Assembly (NCBI GenBank): GCA_020634565.1 | Contig: JACKBN010000002.1 | Coordinates: 62,001-126,000 of the forward strand | Length of the DNA: 64,000 nucleotides | Direction: 5' to 3' | Origin: Ardenticatenaceae bacterium | GTDB lineage: Bacteria; Chloroflexota; Anaerolineae; Promineifilales; Promineifilaceae | Part shown: in pieces, positions 34,501 to 42,204 of the stretch | Position numbering within the stretch: position 1 is the stretch's first letter | Layout: each line of letters starts with the position of its first letter | Position numbers and translations under genes: made by a program | The notes under the pieces: generated by a model | The model's database searches: none | The model's input: only the letters and a program-made list of their open reading frames with translations | Told to the model about the DNA's origin: nothing

Positions 34501-35562
34501 GAATTTATGAACGCCCGCATGCAGCTCAAAGACAGTATTTCTGGTGTGGTCGTGCAAAACGCAGCTCTCGTTTACATTCGAGACTCCTACTCTGATCCAG
34601 ATTTTCTCTTTTTTGATGAAGTTGTGCGCAGTTTGCTGGTTGTGCCCCTGATTGTGCGGGACAAGCCTGTGGGGACGCTAACAATTGACAGCGATCGGGC
34701 ACATGCTTTCACGGAATCGGATACGCAGCTTATGACTATTGCGGCGGCTCAGGTGAGTGTGGCTATTGCCAACGCTCGCTTGTTTGAAGAGCTAGAAGAG
34801 CGGGCTGCTGAATTAGCTGTGGCTTACGAGGAGTTAAAAGAGAGCGATCGCCTGAAAGATGAGCTGGTACAAAACGTATCGCATGAACTGCGTACGCCGC
34901 TCACATTTGTGAAGGGCTATGTGGATTTGCTGATGGACGGCGATAAGGGGTTGTTAACCTCTGAGCAGCAAGAATATCTGCAAATTGTCTCTGATAAGAC
35001 AGACGATATCACCCGCATCATCGAAGATATCATTACGTTGCAGCGGATTGATTCCGGAAATTTGCAGTTAGAAACGATGTCTATGGCGGATGTCTTGAAA
35101 ACGGCCGCTGCCAACCATCGTATCGTCGCTGACAAAAAGGGCCTATCCATTGCGTGTCAGATTCCGGAAGGGCAAAAAGGGTTGGTGCGCATTGATAAGG
35201 GACGCATGAACCAGGTGTTGGACAATCTCATTGGCAACGCCTTTAAGTTTAGCCCGGATGGCGGCACAATCAGACTGTCGATGGCTGAACATGAGCAACA
35301 TGTATTGATTTCTGTAGTGGATGAAGGTATTGGTATGCCGGCTGAAAAGCACCAGCGTATTTTTGAGCGTTTCTATCAAATTGACGGCTCCTCACGCCGA
35401 CGATTTGGCGGTACTGGTATTGGGCTGGCCATTGTAAAGCGAATTATTGATGCGCATGAAGGCAAAATTTGGGTAGAAAGCGAGTTAAATAAGGGAAGCG
35501 CTTTCTTCTTTACGCTGCCGATTGTAAAACAGGATATTGTTGAGATTGTGCCAGAAGTGTAA
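31516..35562 (+). CDS. Soluble multi-GAF sensor histidine kinase (1348 aa)
   Basis: After a diverged N-terminal region of about 230 residues come five clear GAF domains in tandem (about 245-410, 430-590, 600-755, 765-930, 940-1100). A short coiled coil leads to HisKA with phospho-accepting His1123 in 'VSHELRTPL'. The HATPase domain has N-box 'DNLIGNAFKFSPDGG', G1 'VVDEGIGMP', F-box 'FERFYQ' and G2 'GGTGIGLAI'. There is no transmembrane helix, PAS or receiver domain, and no response regulator next to it, so it is an orphan cytoplasmic sensor of small molecules or redox state. ATG 31516 has no clear Shine-Dalgarno. ACGGCCGT copies recur at equivalent 'LTAVAAHV'-like positions ending several GAF domains. 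Confidence 0.93.
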   Translation: MPHSNDQLQALNALQKKLQTTSSWDAVLSALQPFAVETLAVDSVLVVPATGNGGVLCPVGQSGLALQFQPPTVDENLAALTAVLVSTAPFLQQHPALSPAQQTLLAQISQTITEQQQLDVITGRIDAAFNDAFPACQGRLVLRKPGATQRSLYAIFGSREGWLPVEADKNLEKVAKTTLVEAERQLLLPVRANNGHVQAILQVMSPEVDILRRNTAVLSLIAGYLGIALSQQQLLKQAWQRANQLETIYRVTESVRVLKPLQQTLQEIHDQLLHIFTPPTCYIALVDPSEDIIEFPCVLENHQRITRQPIPLSNKDSLVAWVINNNLPFATDSWSYEEKPVPGINGDGIPQTIICVPMRLHGEVLGAISIQSDVADAFDASDFQTLTAVAAHVTVIIKNARLFSQTRELVDRGAHDYQTAVALRQAIAVISTSLQAESVVNHLLLALGNVVSYHNAFAFLLEDEKLNLISSRDFYDRTVSVSAEEAEHVWRNHPLVQSIIKHEKVIRIDDVRADARWQPIPHMESTRSWMGVPLAAGGVLLGILIFDSQIASAFDQRVEWLSSTLAAHASVAIQNAMLFQQTEQQLAELSTLYQASATMTANLDQDFVLQTVVSEMVRALQVESCTIFVWDQDFQKLYPAAHKNQTYIKHLSQKDEALIGLSRIDNLASYSVVQRVFETHQIAQLAGHDSENPGAVELLQAAGLESVILVPLVRRNKVLGMLALGDVTESRSYTQGQLRLAQNLAGQAAVAIEHAHLFSQAQRRVEELSTFHDIVLRLNEPLQLNVVLDTITESALKLIPATNLHIFLYDSDTKTFSKGSALWRDGRRTAAVTKLRPVGSGLTSTVVQEGRPIVINDAPNHPFYQSGDARNWGICAIAGFPLKYGEKIIGAFTATYLYQHTFSEDELLLLNLLAEQAAVAIRNASSFAESQRRLRDMSALVDMAKQVTGNLKLQSVLQTTVQILQGLLNARASTITMLTDDGEGLIVKAAVGINPEFMNARMQLKDSISGVVVQNAALVYIRDSYSDPDFLFFDEVVRSLLVVPLIVRDKPVGTLTIDSDRAHAFTESDTQLMTIAAAQVSVAIANARLFEELEERAAELAVAYEELKESDRLKDELVQNVSHELRTPLTFVKGYVDLLMDGDKGLLTSEQQEYLQIVSDKTDDITRIIEDIITLQRIDSGNLQLETMSMADVLKTAAANHRIVADKKGLSIACQIPEGQKGLVRIDKGRMNQVLDNLIGNAFKFSPDGGTIRLSMAEHEQHVLISVVDEGIGMPAEKHQRIFERFYQIDGSSRRRFGGTGIGLAIVKRIIDAHEGKIWVESELNKGSAFFFTLPIVKQDIVEIVPEV

Positions 35563-35582
35563 TAATGTACTACGCACGAGCG

Positions 35583-35610
35583 ATGACACATCTGTAAAAC
35601 GTACTATAAT
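35583..35610 (+). promoter_or_regulatory. Sigma-70-type promoter of the adenosine deaminase gene
   Basis: ATGACA (-35, 35583-35588; five of six consensus bases), a 16-base spacer and a perfect TATAAT (-10, 35605-35610) lie about 50 bases before the GTG start at 35661. Confidence 0.65.
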
Positions 35611-35660
35611 CAAAACTCGCGCCGAATAAGAGTTTTATTGAAGTAAAAAGAGAGCAAATT

Positions 35661-36704
35661 GTGGCTGATTTGAAGACGCTGCCCAAAATTGATCTGCACA
35701 GGCACCTTGAAGGGTCTTTAAGATTAGAAACATTATTGGAAATAGCCCGCAAATATAATTTGAAGGTGCCAAGCACGACGTTAGAAGCGTTACGGCCGTT
35801 TGTTCAAGTAACAAATGATCCTGCTACCCACGAAGCGTTTTTAGGCAAATTTGAAGTTTTGCGTCACTTTTACCGCACACCGGAGATGATTCGTCGTTTG
35901 GTGTATGAAGCAGTGGTCGATGCGGCTGAAGACAATGTCAAATATCTTGAGCTGCGTTTTAGTCCACAGGCGCTTTCTCGGGTTCGCGGGTTTTCGATGG
36001 CAGATGCAGCGGACTGGGTGATTGAATCTGTGGCCCAGGCTGAAGCCGATTATGATATTCAGGTTGGCTTAATTGTCACCCTGGTTCGTCACGACCCGGT
36101 GCCCCAGGCAACTCAGGTGGCCGAAATTGCTTTTGAGCGATTTGGCAAAGGGATTGTTGGCCTGGATTTGGCGGGTGACGAGGTTAAGTTCCCCTCACGG
36201 CCGTTTACTCCCCTGTTTGAAGAAGCTAAAAAAGTCGGCCTGGGCATTACTGTGCATGCTGGCGAATGGGCCAGTGCCTACGGGGTGCGCGAAGCGATTC
36301 TGGATTTATTTGCCGATCGTATTGGGCACGGGGTTCGTACACTGGAAAACTCCGAGATTTTGCAGTTGGTGCGCGACCATCAAACGGCTTTTGAGGTTTG
36401 CCTGACCAGCAATTTGCAAACTGGCGTTGTGCATCAAATGAACCACCATCCGTTGGTGGACATGCTGGATTTGGGGCTGTTGGCTACCATCAACACAGAT
36501 GATCCCAGCATCAGCAACTGCACGCTGACAGATGAGTATGAAATTGCGCTTAACAAGTTGAAAATTAGCTACCCAACTTTGCGTCAAACCATTTTGACGG
36601 CCGCAAATTCAGCGTTTTTGCCAGAGGATAAGCGAGCTGCTCTGGTGCAAAAGTTTGATTCGCTGTTGCCCCAGCCGGAATCTTTTACGACCATTCACAG
36701 CTAG
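35661..36704 (+). CDS. add: Adenosine deaminase
   Basis: This 347-residue zinc amidohydrolase converts adenosine to inosine in purine salvage. Metal and catalytic motifs are His13-x-His15 in 'DLHRHLEGS', 'VHAGEWA' with the third His and catalytic Glu nearby, 'DRIGHGVRT', and 'NTDDPSISN' with the paired Asp. Length fits. It starts with GTG, preceded by AAAGAGAG. It appears to be a single-gene transcript from the promoter at 35583-35610. The related aminofutalosine or adenine deaminases are possible alternatives, since these subfamilies differ by few residues. Confidence 0.9.
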   Translation: MADLKTLPKIDLHRHLEGSLRLETLLEIARKYNLKVPSTTLEALRPFVQVTNDPATHEAFLGKFEVLRHFYRTPEMIRRLVYEAVVDAAEDNVKYLELRFSPQALSRVRGFSMADAADWVIESVAQAEADYDIQVGLIVTLVRHDPVPQATQVAEIAFERFGKGIVGLDLAGDEVKFPSRPFTPLFEEAKKVGLGITVHAGEWASAYGVREAILDLFADRIGHGVRTLENSEILQLVRDHQTAFEVCLTSNLQTGVVHQMNHHPLVDMLDLGLLATINTDDPSISNCTLTDEYEIALNKLKISYPTLRQTILTAANSAFLPEDKRAALVQKFDSLLPQPESFTTIHS

Positions 36705-36729
36705 CGGTAAGGAACGGCCGTTTCCCCCA

Positions 36730-37341
36730 TCAATTGGATTCCCACTCTTTCAATGCTCTTTTGATCATCACCTGAATTTTTGGATCATCGATATCACGTG
36801 GCCGTTCATATCGCTGTCCGTCCACCTCGATGATTAGCCCTCCCTTGGCATCTTGCACCAGATGAATTTTGCGTTGCGCTAAATCCGGGTCGGCGAGCAG
36901 ATGCCGCTGCAAAATGGCATCAACCTGTTCTACCAAACTCAACATCTTGTTGGCGCTTGCTTCGTTAGAAGCTGGACGCCGACGCAAATTGGTTAAAAGA
37001 GAAGGCGAAGGTTTGGGACCAGAAGTCTTCAGCACGTCCCGTTCTTCCTCCATCCGGTTGATAAACCGCTCTGCTTCGGCAGTTTCTTCTTGAACGGACG
37101 GTGTGGGAGACGGCCGTACTGAGGCGGGTTGGGTTAAGGGGGGTGCAACACCAGCATCGACAAGCTTTTGATAACCGCCAGCAAAGGTAATCAACTCGCC
37201 GATGGCGGCTTGCATTAACTGGCGCACGTTGGCTTCAGACACTTCGGCAATGGATTCATAGCGCTGCCCATTAAAGCTAACAACGAGTTTGCCCATAGGT
37301 GGCACTCGTAAAACCCGCATGACTTCAATTTCGTTCTGCAT
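36730..37341 (-). CDS. Conserved-type hypothetical protein with duplicated 'GQRYE' element
   Basis: The protein has 203 residues from ATG 37341; AGAGGA nine bases upstream favours it over an upstream start at 37389. It is soluble. An N-terminal beta-rich segment has 'VSFNGQRYESIAEV' (about 23-36) and a C-terminal segment has 'IEVDGQRYERPRDI' (about 174-187). These flank a Pro/Ser/Glu-rich linker and an amphipathic helix region. The repeated GQRYE strand-turn suggests two copies of a small domain. It follows fpg/mutM on the same strand by 26 bases and is probably co-transcribed. I do not recognise the family. Confidence 0.65.
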   Translation of the reverse strand: MQNEIEVMRVLRVPPMGKLVVSFNGQRYESIAEVSEANVRQLMQAAIGELITFAGGYQKLVDAGVAPPLTQPASVRPSPTPSVQEETAEAERFINRMEEERDVLKTSGPKPSPSLLTNLRRRPASNEASANKMLSLVEQVDAILQRHLLADPDLAQRKIHLVQDAKGGLIIEVDGQRYERPRDIDDPKIQVMIKRALKEWESN

Positions 37342-37367
37342 AATTTCCTCTTTGTTAACTGCGTAAA

Positions 37368-38180
37368 CTATTTTTGACAGTTTGAGCAAAAATGAGTGCT
37401 TCGCCCACCCAAAACGATGCGTTCAATAGGACGGCCGCATTCATAACACGGATCTCCCGTCCGCCGAAAAACAGCGACGGCATTTTGCATATCCCCTTTG
37501 CTGCCATCTGGCTTGACATACAGCTCAATGCTGGCGCCTTCTCGCTCAATGCCCATGTTAAGCACTTTTTGAATGGCACTGTGTAAGGCTGTGATTTCAT
37601 GCTGGCTCAGCGTATTGGCGGGGCGGGTTGGGTGCAGTTTAGCGTAAAACAGCGCCTCATCTGCGTAAATGTTGCCTATGCCAGCAATCAACTCCTGATC
37701 TAGAAGCAGAGGTTTGAGGGCACGGGTACGGCCGTTGAGCCTATCGCGCAGCACCTCTGGGGTAAAGCCAGACTCAAGCGGTTCCGGACCCAGCTTGCCT
37801 AAAATCACCTCAGGGTTTTGCACCAGATAGACGCGCCCAAATTTGCGAATGTCCCGAAAGCGTAATTCTTGATTGTTATCCAGCTCAAAAATGGTGTGGA
37901 CATGTTTGTCGGCCGGTTTGGCAGCGTCCACCACGGCCAAATGCCCCGACATTTTTAGATGCACGATCAGGGTTTCGCCTTGTGTAAGGGTAAAAACCAG
38001 ATATTTGGCGCGTCGATTAATGGCTTGAAATTGGCAACCTTGAATACGGACCCGCAGTTCATCGAGGCCTGGCGTGCCAATGTGACGTGGCCAATCGTTG
38101 CGCACCCCGGTAACGGTACGGCCGATTAACGGCTGGCGTAAAGCACGGACAACAGTTTCAACTTCTGGTAGTTCAGGCAT
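37368..38180 (-). CDS. mutM: Formamidopyrimidine-DNA glycosylase
   Basis: This 270-residue bifunctional glycosylase/AP-lyase removes 8-oxoguanine and ring-opened purines. The N-terminus is the diagnostic 'MPELPEVETVVRAL', with catalytic Pro2 and Glu3. The lysine loop ('VHLKMSGHL'), the helix-two-turn-helix with 'AGIGNIYADEALF', and a C-terminal four-Cys zinc finger ('CYECG' and 'CSNCQ') are complete. It is the first gene of a two-gene minus-strand unit with the hypothetical at 36730. Confidence 0.96.
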   Translation of the reverse strand: MPELPEVETVVRALRQPLIGRTVTGVRNDWPRHIGTPGLDELRVRIQGCQFQAINRRAKYLVFTLTQGETLIVHLKMSGHLAVVDAAKPADKHVHTIFELDNNQELRFRDIRKFGRVYLVQNPEVILGKLGPEPLESGFTPEVLRDRLNGRTRALKPLLLDQELIAGIGNIYADEALFYAKLHPTRPANTLSQHEITALHSAIQKVLNMGIEREGASIELYVKPDGSKGDMQNAVAVFRRTGDPCYECGRPIERIVLGGRSTHFCSNCQK

Positions 38181-38359
38181 AGTTTCCTTTTTAATTCAAC
38201 CTGGGCGTATTATACCCAGAACGGGCCAACGTCTCCACGGGAAACGGCCGTTTATCAGACAGTTTTCACGCACATTTTCAGAAGAAAAGATACCTTTTGG
38301 CAAATTCGGCGGCTCTCATCTACACTTGAGGCTTCAATTTTCTCGTGGGGAAAGTTCAT

Positions 38360-39022
38360 ATGTATCCAGAAGATCGCGTCTTGGTGGCGTATGTGCCACA
38401 GCCTGATGATTTTGAGATTCTAAAAACAGAAGGTTGGTACCGCGTGCCACAGAAACATGCGCCAAAAGGCTTGCATGCAGAATATTTTGCCTTTTACTTT
38501 GGGCGTCGCTTTGGGCCAGAAAAGTGGGCTATCCATTACTATGCGCCGCAAGTCGGCAATGAATTGACGACACGTCTGGCTTTGTTTCCAGAGCAACCTG
38601 ACCACCCACGCGCGCAGGAGATGTATTACAAAGTGCAGTTTGGCCCTTTGCAAAAGCTAGCCCAGCCCATTGTGAGCTTGCGCTGGCGGCGCGTCACCTT
38701 TATCCACACAACCTGGGATCGCTTTCAGGATGCCACAGAAATTAATGATTTATTTGTAGATGGCGAGCCGTATGTGGATCGTTTGTACGCGACGTTGAAA
38801 GAGCAAGGTGTTCAGGCTGAGCGCCAATACAAGATTAAAGAGTCCGGCGTTGTCTACGAACTGCCGCTGACGATATTTTGCCGCAACGGCCGTATCGATC
38901 TCACCACAGCCCAATTGGCCCAACACCAGACAGACGTTGATGCACTGGCCAGACAGCTTGTCCAACAGGTAGCTTTACATGGCGGCCAGGCACCTGAGGC
39001 GGATACCCCGGCCCAAGTGTAA
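38360..39022 (+). CDS. Hypothetical protein, unknown function
   Basis: The protein has 220 residues from ATG 38360, supported by GGGGAAAG upstream; a GTG at 38345 is an alternative. It is soluble, with alternating strands and helices, rich in aromatic and Arg residues. Striking segments are 'FGPEKWAIHYYAPQVGNELTTR', 'YKVQFGPLQKL' and 'IVSLRWRRVTFIHTTWDRF' (key R, W, R, R, T, F, T, T). The 'SLRWRRVTFIHTT' segment ('RWRR', then 'F' and 'TT') looks like a conserved core and might be a nucleic-acid-binding or nuclease-like element, but I cannot name the family. It is isolated by spacers of about 180 and 215 bases. Confidence 0.65.
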   Translation: MYPEDRVLVAYVPQPDDFEILKTEGWYRVPQKHAPKGLHAEYFAFYFGRRFGPEKWAIHYYAPQVGNELTTRLALFPEQPDHPRAQEMYYKVQFGPLQKLAQPIVSLRWRRVTFIHTTWDRFQDATEINDLFVDGEPYVDRLYATLKEQGVQAERQYKIKESGVVYELPLTIFCRNGRIDLTTAQLAQHQTDVDALARQLVQQVALHGGQAPEADTPAQV

Positions 39023-39236
39023 TAAAAATCTTAACCATTGCCCTTCAATATGTGTGTACCTGATTTTGTTTTTTCAGGATCAGGCTTGTCGTCCTATAAT
39101 AAGCTGAAGTGAAGAAGAAAAATGTAGCCATGCAGCAAACATTTCATTGATCCCCAGCATGCTATATTTTTAAGCCGTTTGGTGAAGTAGAAAACCAGGC
39201 TGGCCAAACGATACGAACCGTTGTAACAGTAGCCAA

Positions 39237-39905
39237 ATGTATTTACACAGTATTGTCAGCGATATTGATGATTTATTGCCACAATCTCCCTTCGTGCGTG
39301 ATGGAGGCAGCTTGCTCATGATGGTAGGGCTGCCCGGTACGGGTAAATCCTCCGTCGTAGAAGGGTTGCAGCAGTTCATGTCATTTGTTGTCGTGAGCAC
39401 CGACAATATTCGTCTCCACCTACGCAATCAACCTACCTATACCGCTGCGGAGATGATGCTGGTTTATGAAGTATGCTATTCCATCATCGAATCTCGTTTG
39501 CGAGATGGGCAGCGGGTGATCTTTGACGCCTCTAATTATCTGGCAGCCCGCCGCGAGCATTTGATGAAGATTGGTAAACGAGCGGGTGCGCCGGTGGCAG
39601 TTTGTTACGTTCAGGCGGCCCAGGATGCGATTCGTGAGCGGCTGTTTAAGCGCAACAGTGGGCAGCGGCGAAAAACCGATTTGTCAGATGCGGATTGGTC
39701 TGTGTATAAATGGATGGTCGAAGCTCAGGAACCCGTGGTGGGTGAGCACCTTATTTTAGATACCACTGATACGCCGCCAAACGTTTTGGCGGAAAGATTA
39801 TTCTACTACTGGTTAAAGTGTGAAGAAACCGGCGCAAGCGACCCTGATATACAATCCTCTAGCTGGGCCCGCCAATTTAGCAGCGCCGATGGCCTTGGTA
39901 GCTGA
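39237..39905 (+). CDS. AAA/P-loop kinase-like ATPase (zeta/PNK-type fold)
   Basis: This 222-residue protein has a Walker A 'GLPGTGKSS' near 33-41, 'STDNIRLHL' with the Asp of kinase-type P-loop proteins, 'VIFDASNY' as Walker B-like, and an Arg-rich lid ('RERLFKRNSGQRRKTDLSD'). This is the layout of polynucleotide-kinase/zeta-toxin-like small-molecule kinases. The substrate is unknown. Its last 29 codons overlap the lipid kinase gene by 86 bases in another frame, and the residues there ('ASDPDIQSSSWARQF') look like read-through. The ancestral stop may have been lost. Confidence 0.8.
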   Translation: MYLHSIVSDIDDLLPQSPFVRDGGSLLMMVGLPGTGKSSVVEGLQQFMSFVVVSTDNIRLHLRNQPTYTAAEMMLVYEVCYSIIESRLRDGQRVIFDASNYLAARREHLMKIGKRAGAPVAVCYVQAAQDAIRERLFKRNSGQRRKTDLSDADWSVYKWMVEAQEPVVGEHLILDTTDTPPNVLAERLFYYWLKCEETGASDPDIQSSSWARQFSSADGLGS

Positions 39906-40806
39906 CCTATGGCAGGCGCGTGGCTGGCGCGTGACTATCCAGCCAACCCAAGCTCCCGGACACGCAACAGAATTAGCGCAACAAGCGGCAACCGACGGCT
40001 GCCAGGTGGTTATCGCTGCTGGCGGGGATGGCACGCTGGGTGAGGTCGCCAACGGCTTGGCTGAGACGGAAACTATTATGGCTCCCCTGCCTGTGGGAAC
40101 GGCCAACTCCTTTGCCCGTGAACTGCATATGCCTTTGCCTCTTTTGCGGGGCAAACACCAACTATTAAAGGCGTCGCAATTGCTGCTAAACGGCCGTATT
40201 CACCACATGGACCTCGGCTATACCACCAACAGCGAAGGGGAGGGGCGTTACTGGCTGCTCTGGTCTGGCGCTGGCGCAGATGGTTACCTGGTAGAACACA
40301 TTGAGCCGCGTCCCAAATGGTCCAAAAAGATTGGGCGCTTAGGCTATATGTTGCAGGGCATTGCGCTTACTCTGAATTATCCGCGCGTGGCGGGCACTGT
40401 GGAGATAGACGGCCGTATGTACCAGGATGATTATTTGTTGGCCTTGGTTAGCAACTGCCGCCTCTATGCGGGTGGGGGCATCACCATTAGCCCGCAGGCC
40501 AAACTGGATGATGGCTTATTTGAGGTTTGGCTGTTTCGTGGCCAACACATCCTCAAAATGTTTCAGTACGGTGCGTTGATGAAAATGGGTCAGCGTGAGT
40601 ATGAGGGGATGGAATTGGTGTACGGCCGTTCCATCACCATCCACATGGAGCCAGAAATGCCTTGCCAAACCGATGGAGAGCCAGGTGGCTTCACGCCGCT
40701 CACCTGCACCCTCAGACCAGGGGCTTTGCGCTTGCTGGTGCCCGCCTCCGCGCCTGACGATCTGTTTAAAAAGCCAGGACGCCCCCTCGAACACCCCTCG
40801 TCATAA
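39820..40806 (+). CDS. Diacylglycerol kinase family lipid kinase (YegS/DgkB type)
   Basis: This 328-residue protein has the DAGK catalytic layout: 'LIYNPLAGPA' at 9-18, 'IAAGGDGTLGEVANGL' with the GGDGT nucleotide motif, 'APLPVGTANSFAREL', and a C-terminal beta-sandwich ('GRMYQDDYLLALVSNCRLYAGGG'). It probably phosphorylates diacylglycerol, ceramide or a similar lipid at the membrane. It starts with GTG inside the upstream P-loop gene and lacks a clear Shine-Dalgarno. A later start would delete the 'YNPLAG' motif, so the overlap is real. The symbol is left open because several subfamilies fit. Confidence 0.9.
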   Translation: MKKPAQATLIYNPLAGPANLAAPMALVADLWQARGWRVTIQPTQAPGHATELAQQAATDGCQVVIAAGGDGTLGEVANGLAETETIMAPLPVGTANSFARELHMPLPLLRGKHQLLKASQLLLNGRIHHMDLGYTTNSEGEGRYWLLWSGAGADGYLVEHIEPRPKWSKKIGRLGYMLQGIALTLNYPRVAGTVEIDGRMYQDDYLLALVSNCRLYAGGGITISPQAKLDDGLFEVWLFRGQHILKMFQYGALMKMGQREYEGMELVYGRSITIHMEPEMPCQTDGEPGGFTPLTCTLRPGALRLLVPASAPDDLFKKPGRPLEHPSS

Positions 40807-40923
40807 TTTCACTGCGATTTCCTCGACTCCATACGCCTATCCCCAATTTCTCAATTTAAGATGAGGCGGCGCTGAAAGACGGCCGTTTGCCCCCACAATC
40901 TTGCCTATATCTCTTTACAAAAC

Positions 40924-40951
40924 ATGGACAATAATGTAATATATGGACAAT
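40924..40951 (+). repeat. Direct repeat of ATGGACAAT in a promoter region
   Basis: ATGGACAAT occurs at 40924-40932 and 40943-40951, a 19-base period, within an AT-rich stretch 35-60 bases before the GTG start of the membrane-protein gene at 40985. It may be an operator for a tandem-site regulator, or chance; a TGGACA could also act as the -35 box. Confidence 0.4.
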
Positions 40952-40984
40952 ATCGCGACAAATTGAGTTTGTAAGGAGAATTTA

Positions 40985-42043
40985 GTGGCAGCAAACGTAC
41001 AAACAACCCAAAAACGAAACGAAAATAGCGCAATGACCAGTTCTAAAGCGCTGTGGGGCGGAGTTATTTTCAGCTTTTTGTTCACTGGCCTCATCTGGCT
41101 GCTGCGCGGCGCACTGCCGCAGGTTGACTTTTTGCCAGACCAAGGCGCTTCCTGGTATTACTGGAAATTGCCAGAACCTACTTTCTGGACCCGAGCCACC
41201 GCATGGAGCGGCTACTTGCTGCACCAGGCCGCCATCTGGGGTCTTATCTACTACGGACAGAAAAACAAGACCAAATACACCAATGGCCTGCACCGCCTGA
41301 ACGTGATTGCCCTGGCGGTGAACGCTGTTTTTATCGTGCTTCACCTGTTGCAAACCATCTTTTTCTATGATGGCCTGGCACAGGACGTGTCCATCTGGAG
41401 CTCGCAGGGTTCTGTGGTGCTCATGCTGGTCATGATCCTGTTAATGGAAAACCAGCGGCGTGGCCTCTTTTTTGGCAAGAAAGTGGGTTTCCTTAAAGAA
41501 ACGGCACGGATTGCTCGTAAATATCACGGCTATATTTTTGCCTGGGGTGTCATTTACACCTTCTGGTATCACCCAATGGAAGCGACCATGGGGCACTTGT
41601 TGGGCTTTATCTACACCTTTTTCCTGATGGTGCAGGGCAGCCTCATGTTTACCCGCGCCCACCTGAACAAATGGTGGACACTCGTGTTGGAAGTAAGCGT
41701 GTTGGTCCACGGTACGCTTGTAGCCATGCAAACCAACACCATGTGGCCGATGTTCTTCTTCGGTTTTGCCGGTATTTTCGTTGTGACGCAAATGTATGGG
41801 CTCGGCCTGAACAAATATTGGCGCTGGGGCTTTATTGCAGCCTACATTGCTGGCGTGGCGATTGTGTACAGCAGCCGCGGCTGGGCCAGCGTCAATGAAA
41901 TTGTGCGCATTCCGGTGATTGAGTACCTGCTGGTCTTTGTCCTTGCACTCATCATCTGGCTCATTATGCGGGTTGTGGGCCTGTTTACCGGACGCACCAA
42001 ACAACGTATTAGCTCTCGCCGCGCGGCAGCCGCGGGCGATTAA
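40985..42043 (+). CDS. Integral membrane protein, unknown function
   Basis: This 352-residue protein starts with GTG, with AAGGAG six bases upstream. After a 20-residue polar N-terminus it has about nine hydrophobic helices. It carries several His and aromatic residues near helix ends ('YYWKLPEPTFWTRATAWSGYLLHQ', 'WYHPMEATMGHLLGF', 'VSVLVHGTLVAMQTNTMWPMFFFGF'; key H, W, Y), which could bind a cofactor or metal. The C-terminus is Arg-rich. I cannot assign a family. A pair of ACGGCCGT copies forms a hairpin just after it. Confidence 0.7.
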   Translation: MAANVQTTQKRNENSAMTSSKALWGGVIFSFLFTGLIWLLRGALPQVDFLPDQGASWYYWKLPEPTFWTRATAWSGYLLHQAAIWGLIYYGQKNKTKYTNGLHRLNVIALAVNAVFIVLHLLQTIFFYDGLAQDVSIWSSQGSVVLMLVMILLMENQRRGLFFGKKVGFLKETARIARKYHGYIFAWGVIYTFWYHPMEATMGHLLGFIYTFFLMVQGSLMFTRAHLNKWWTLVLEVSVLVHGTLVAMQTNTMWPMFFFGFAGIFVVTQMYGLGLNKYWRWGFIAAYIAGVAIVYSSRGWASVNEIVRIPVIEYLLVFVLALIIWLIMRVVGLFTGRTKQRISSRRAAAAGD

Positions 42044-42069
42044 TTCTCATTTCATTCTCCTTTCTTTGT

Positions 42070-42107
42070 AAACGGCCGTTTCCCCATCAGTTAGGAAACG
42101 GCCGTTT
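42070..42107. terminator. Hairpin made of two ACGGCCGT copies
   Basis: AAACGGCCGTTTCC (42070-42083) and GGAAACGGCCGTTT (42094-42107) pair perfectly over 14 bp with a 10-base loop. The hairpin is followed by CGTTTCCC, which is only weakly T-rich. Position after the membrane-protein gene suggests a terminator. Each arm is itself palindromic, so a cruciform or two small hairpins are alternatives. Confidence 0.6.
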
Positions 42108-42204
42108 CGTTTCCCAACCCGCGCACCCCAAAATAAACGCCAATCTGCGCTGCTTTTTCCCGCCTCCTGTTTGCCAAAAATATAATATTACGTAAACTTC
42201 AAGC

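Noticed and set aside
25300..34850. Cyanobacterial HIP1 (GCGATCGC)
   Set aside because: Only two copies noticed, near 25302 and 34843, so this octamer is not enriched and the genome is not cyanobacterial on this ground.
40985..42043. Assignment of the nine-helix protein to a known transporter or cytochrome family
   Set aside because: Helix-end His residues are suggestive, but no spaced heme-ligand or transporter signature could be confirmed.
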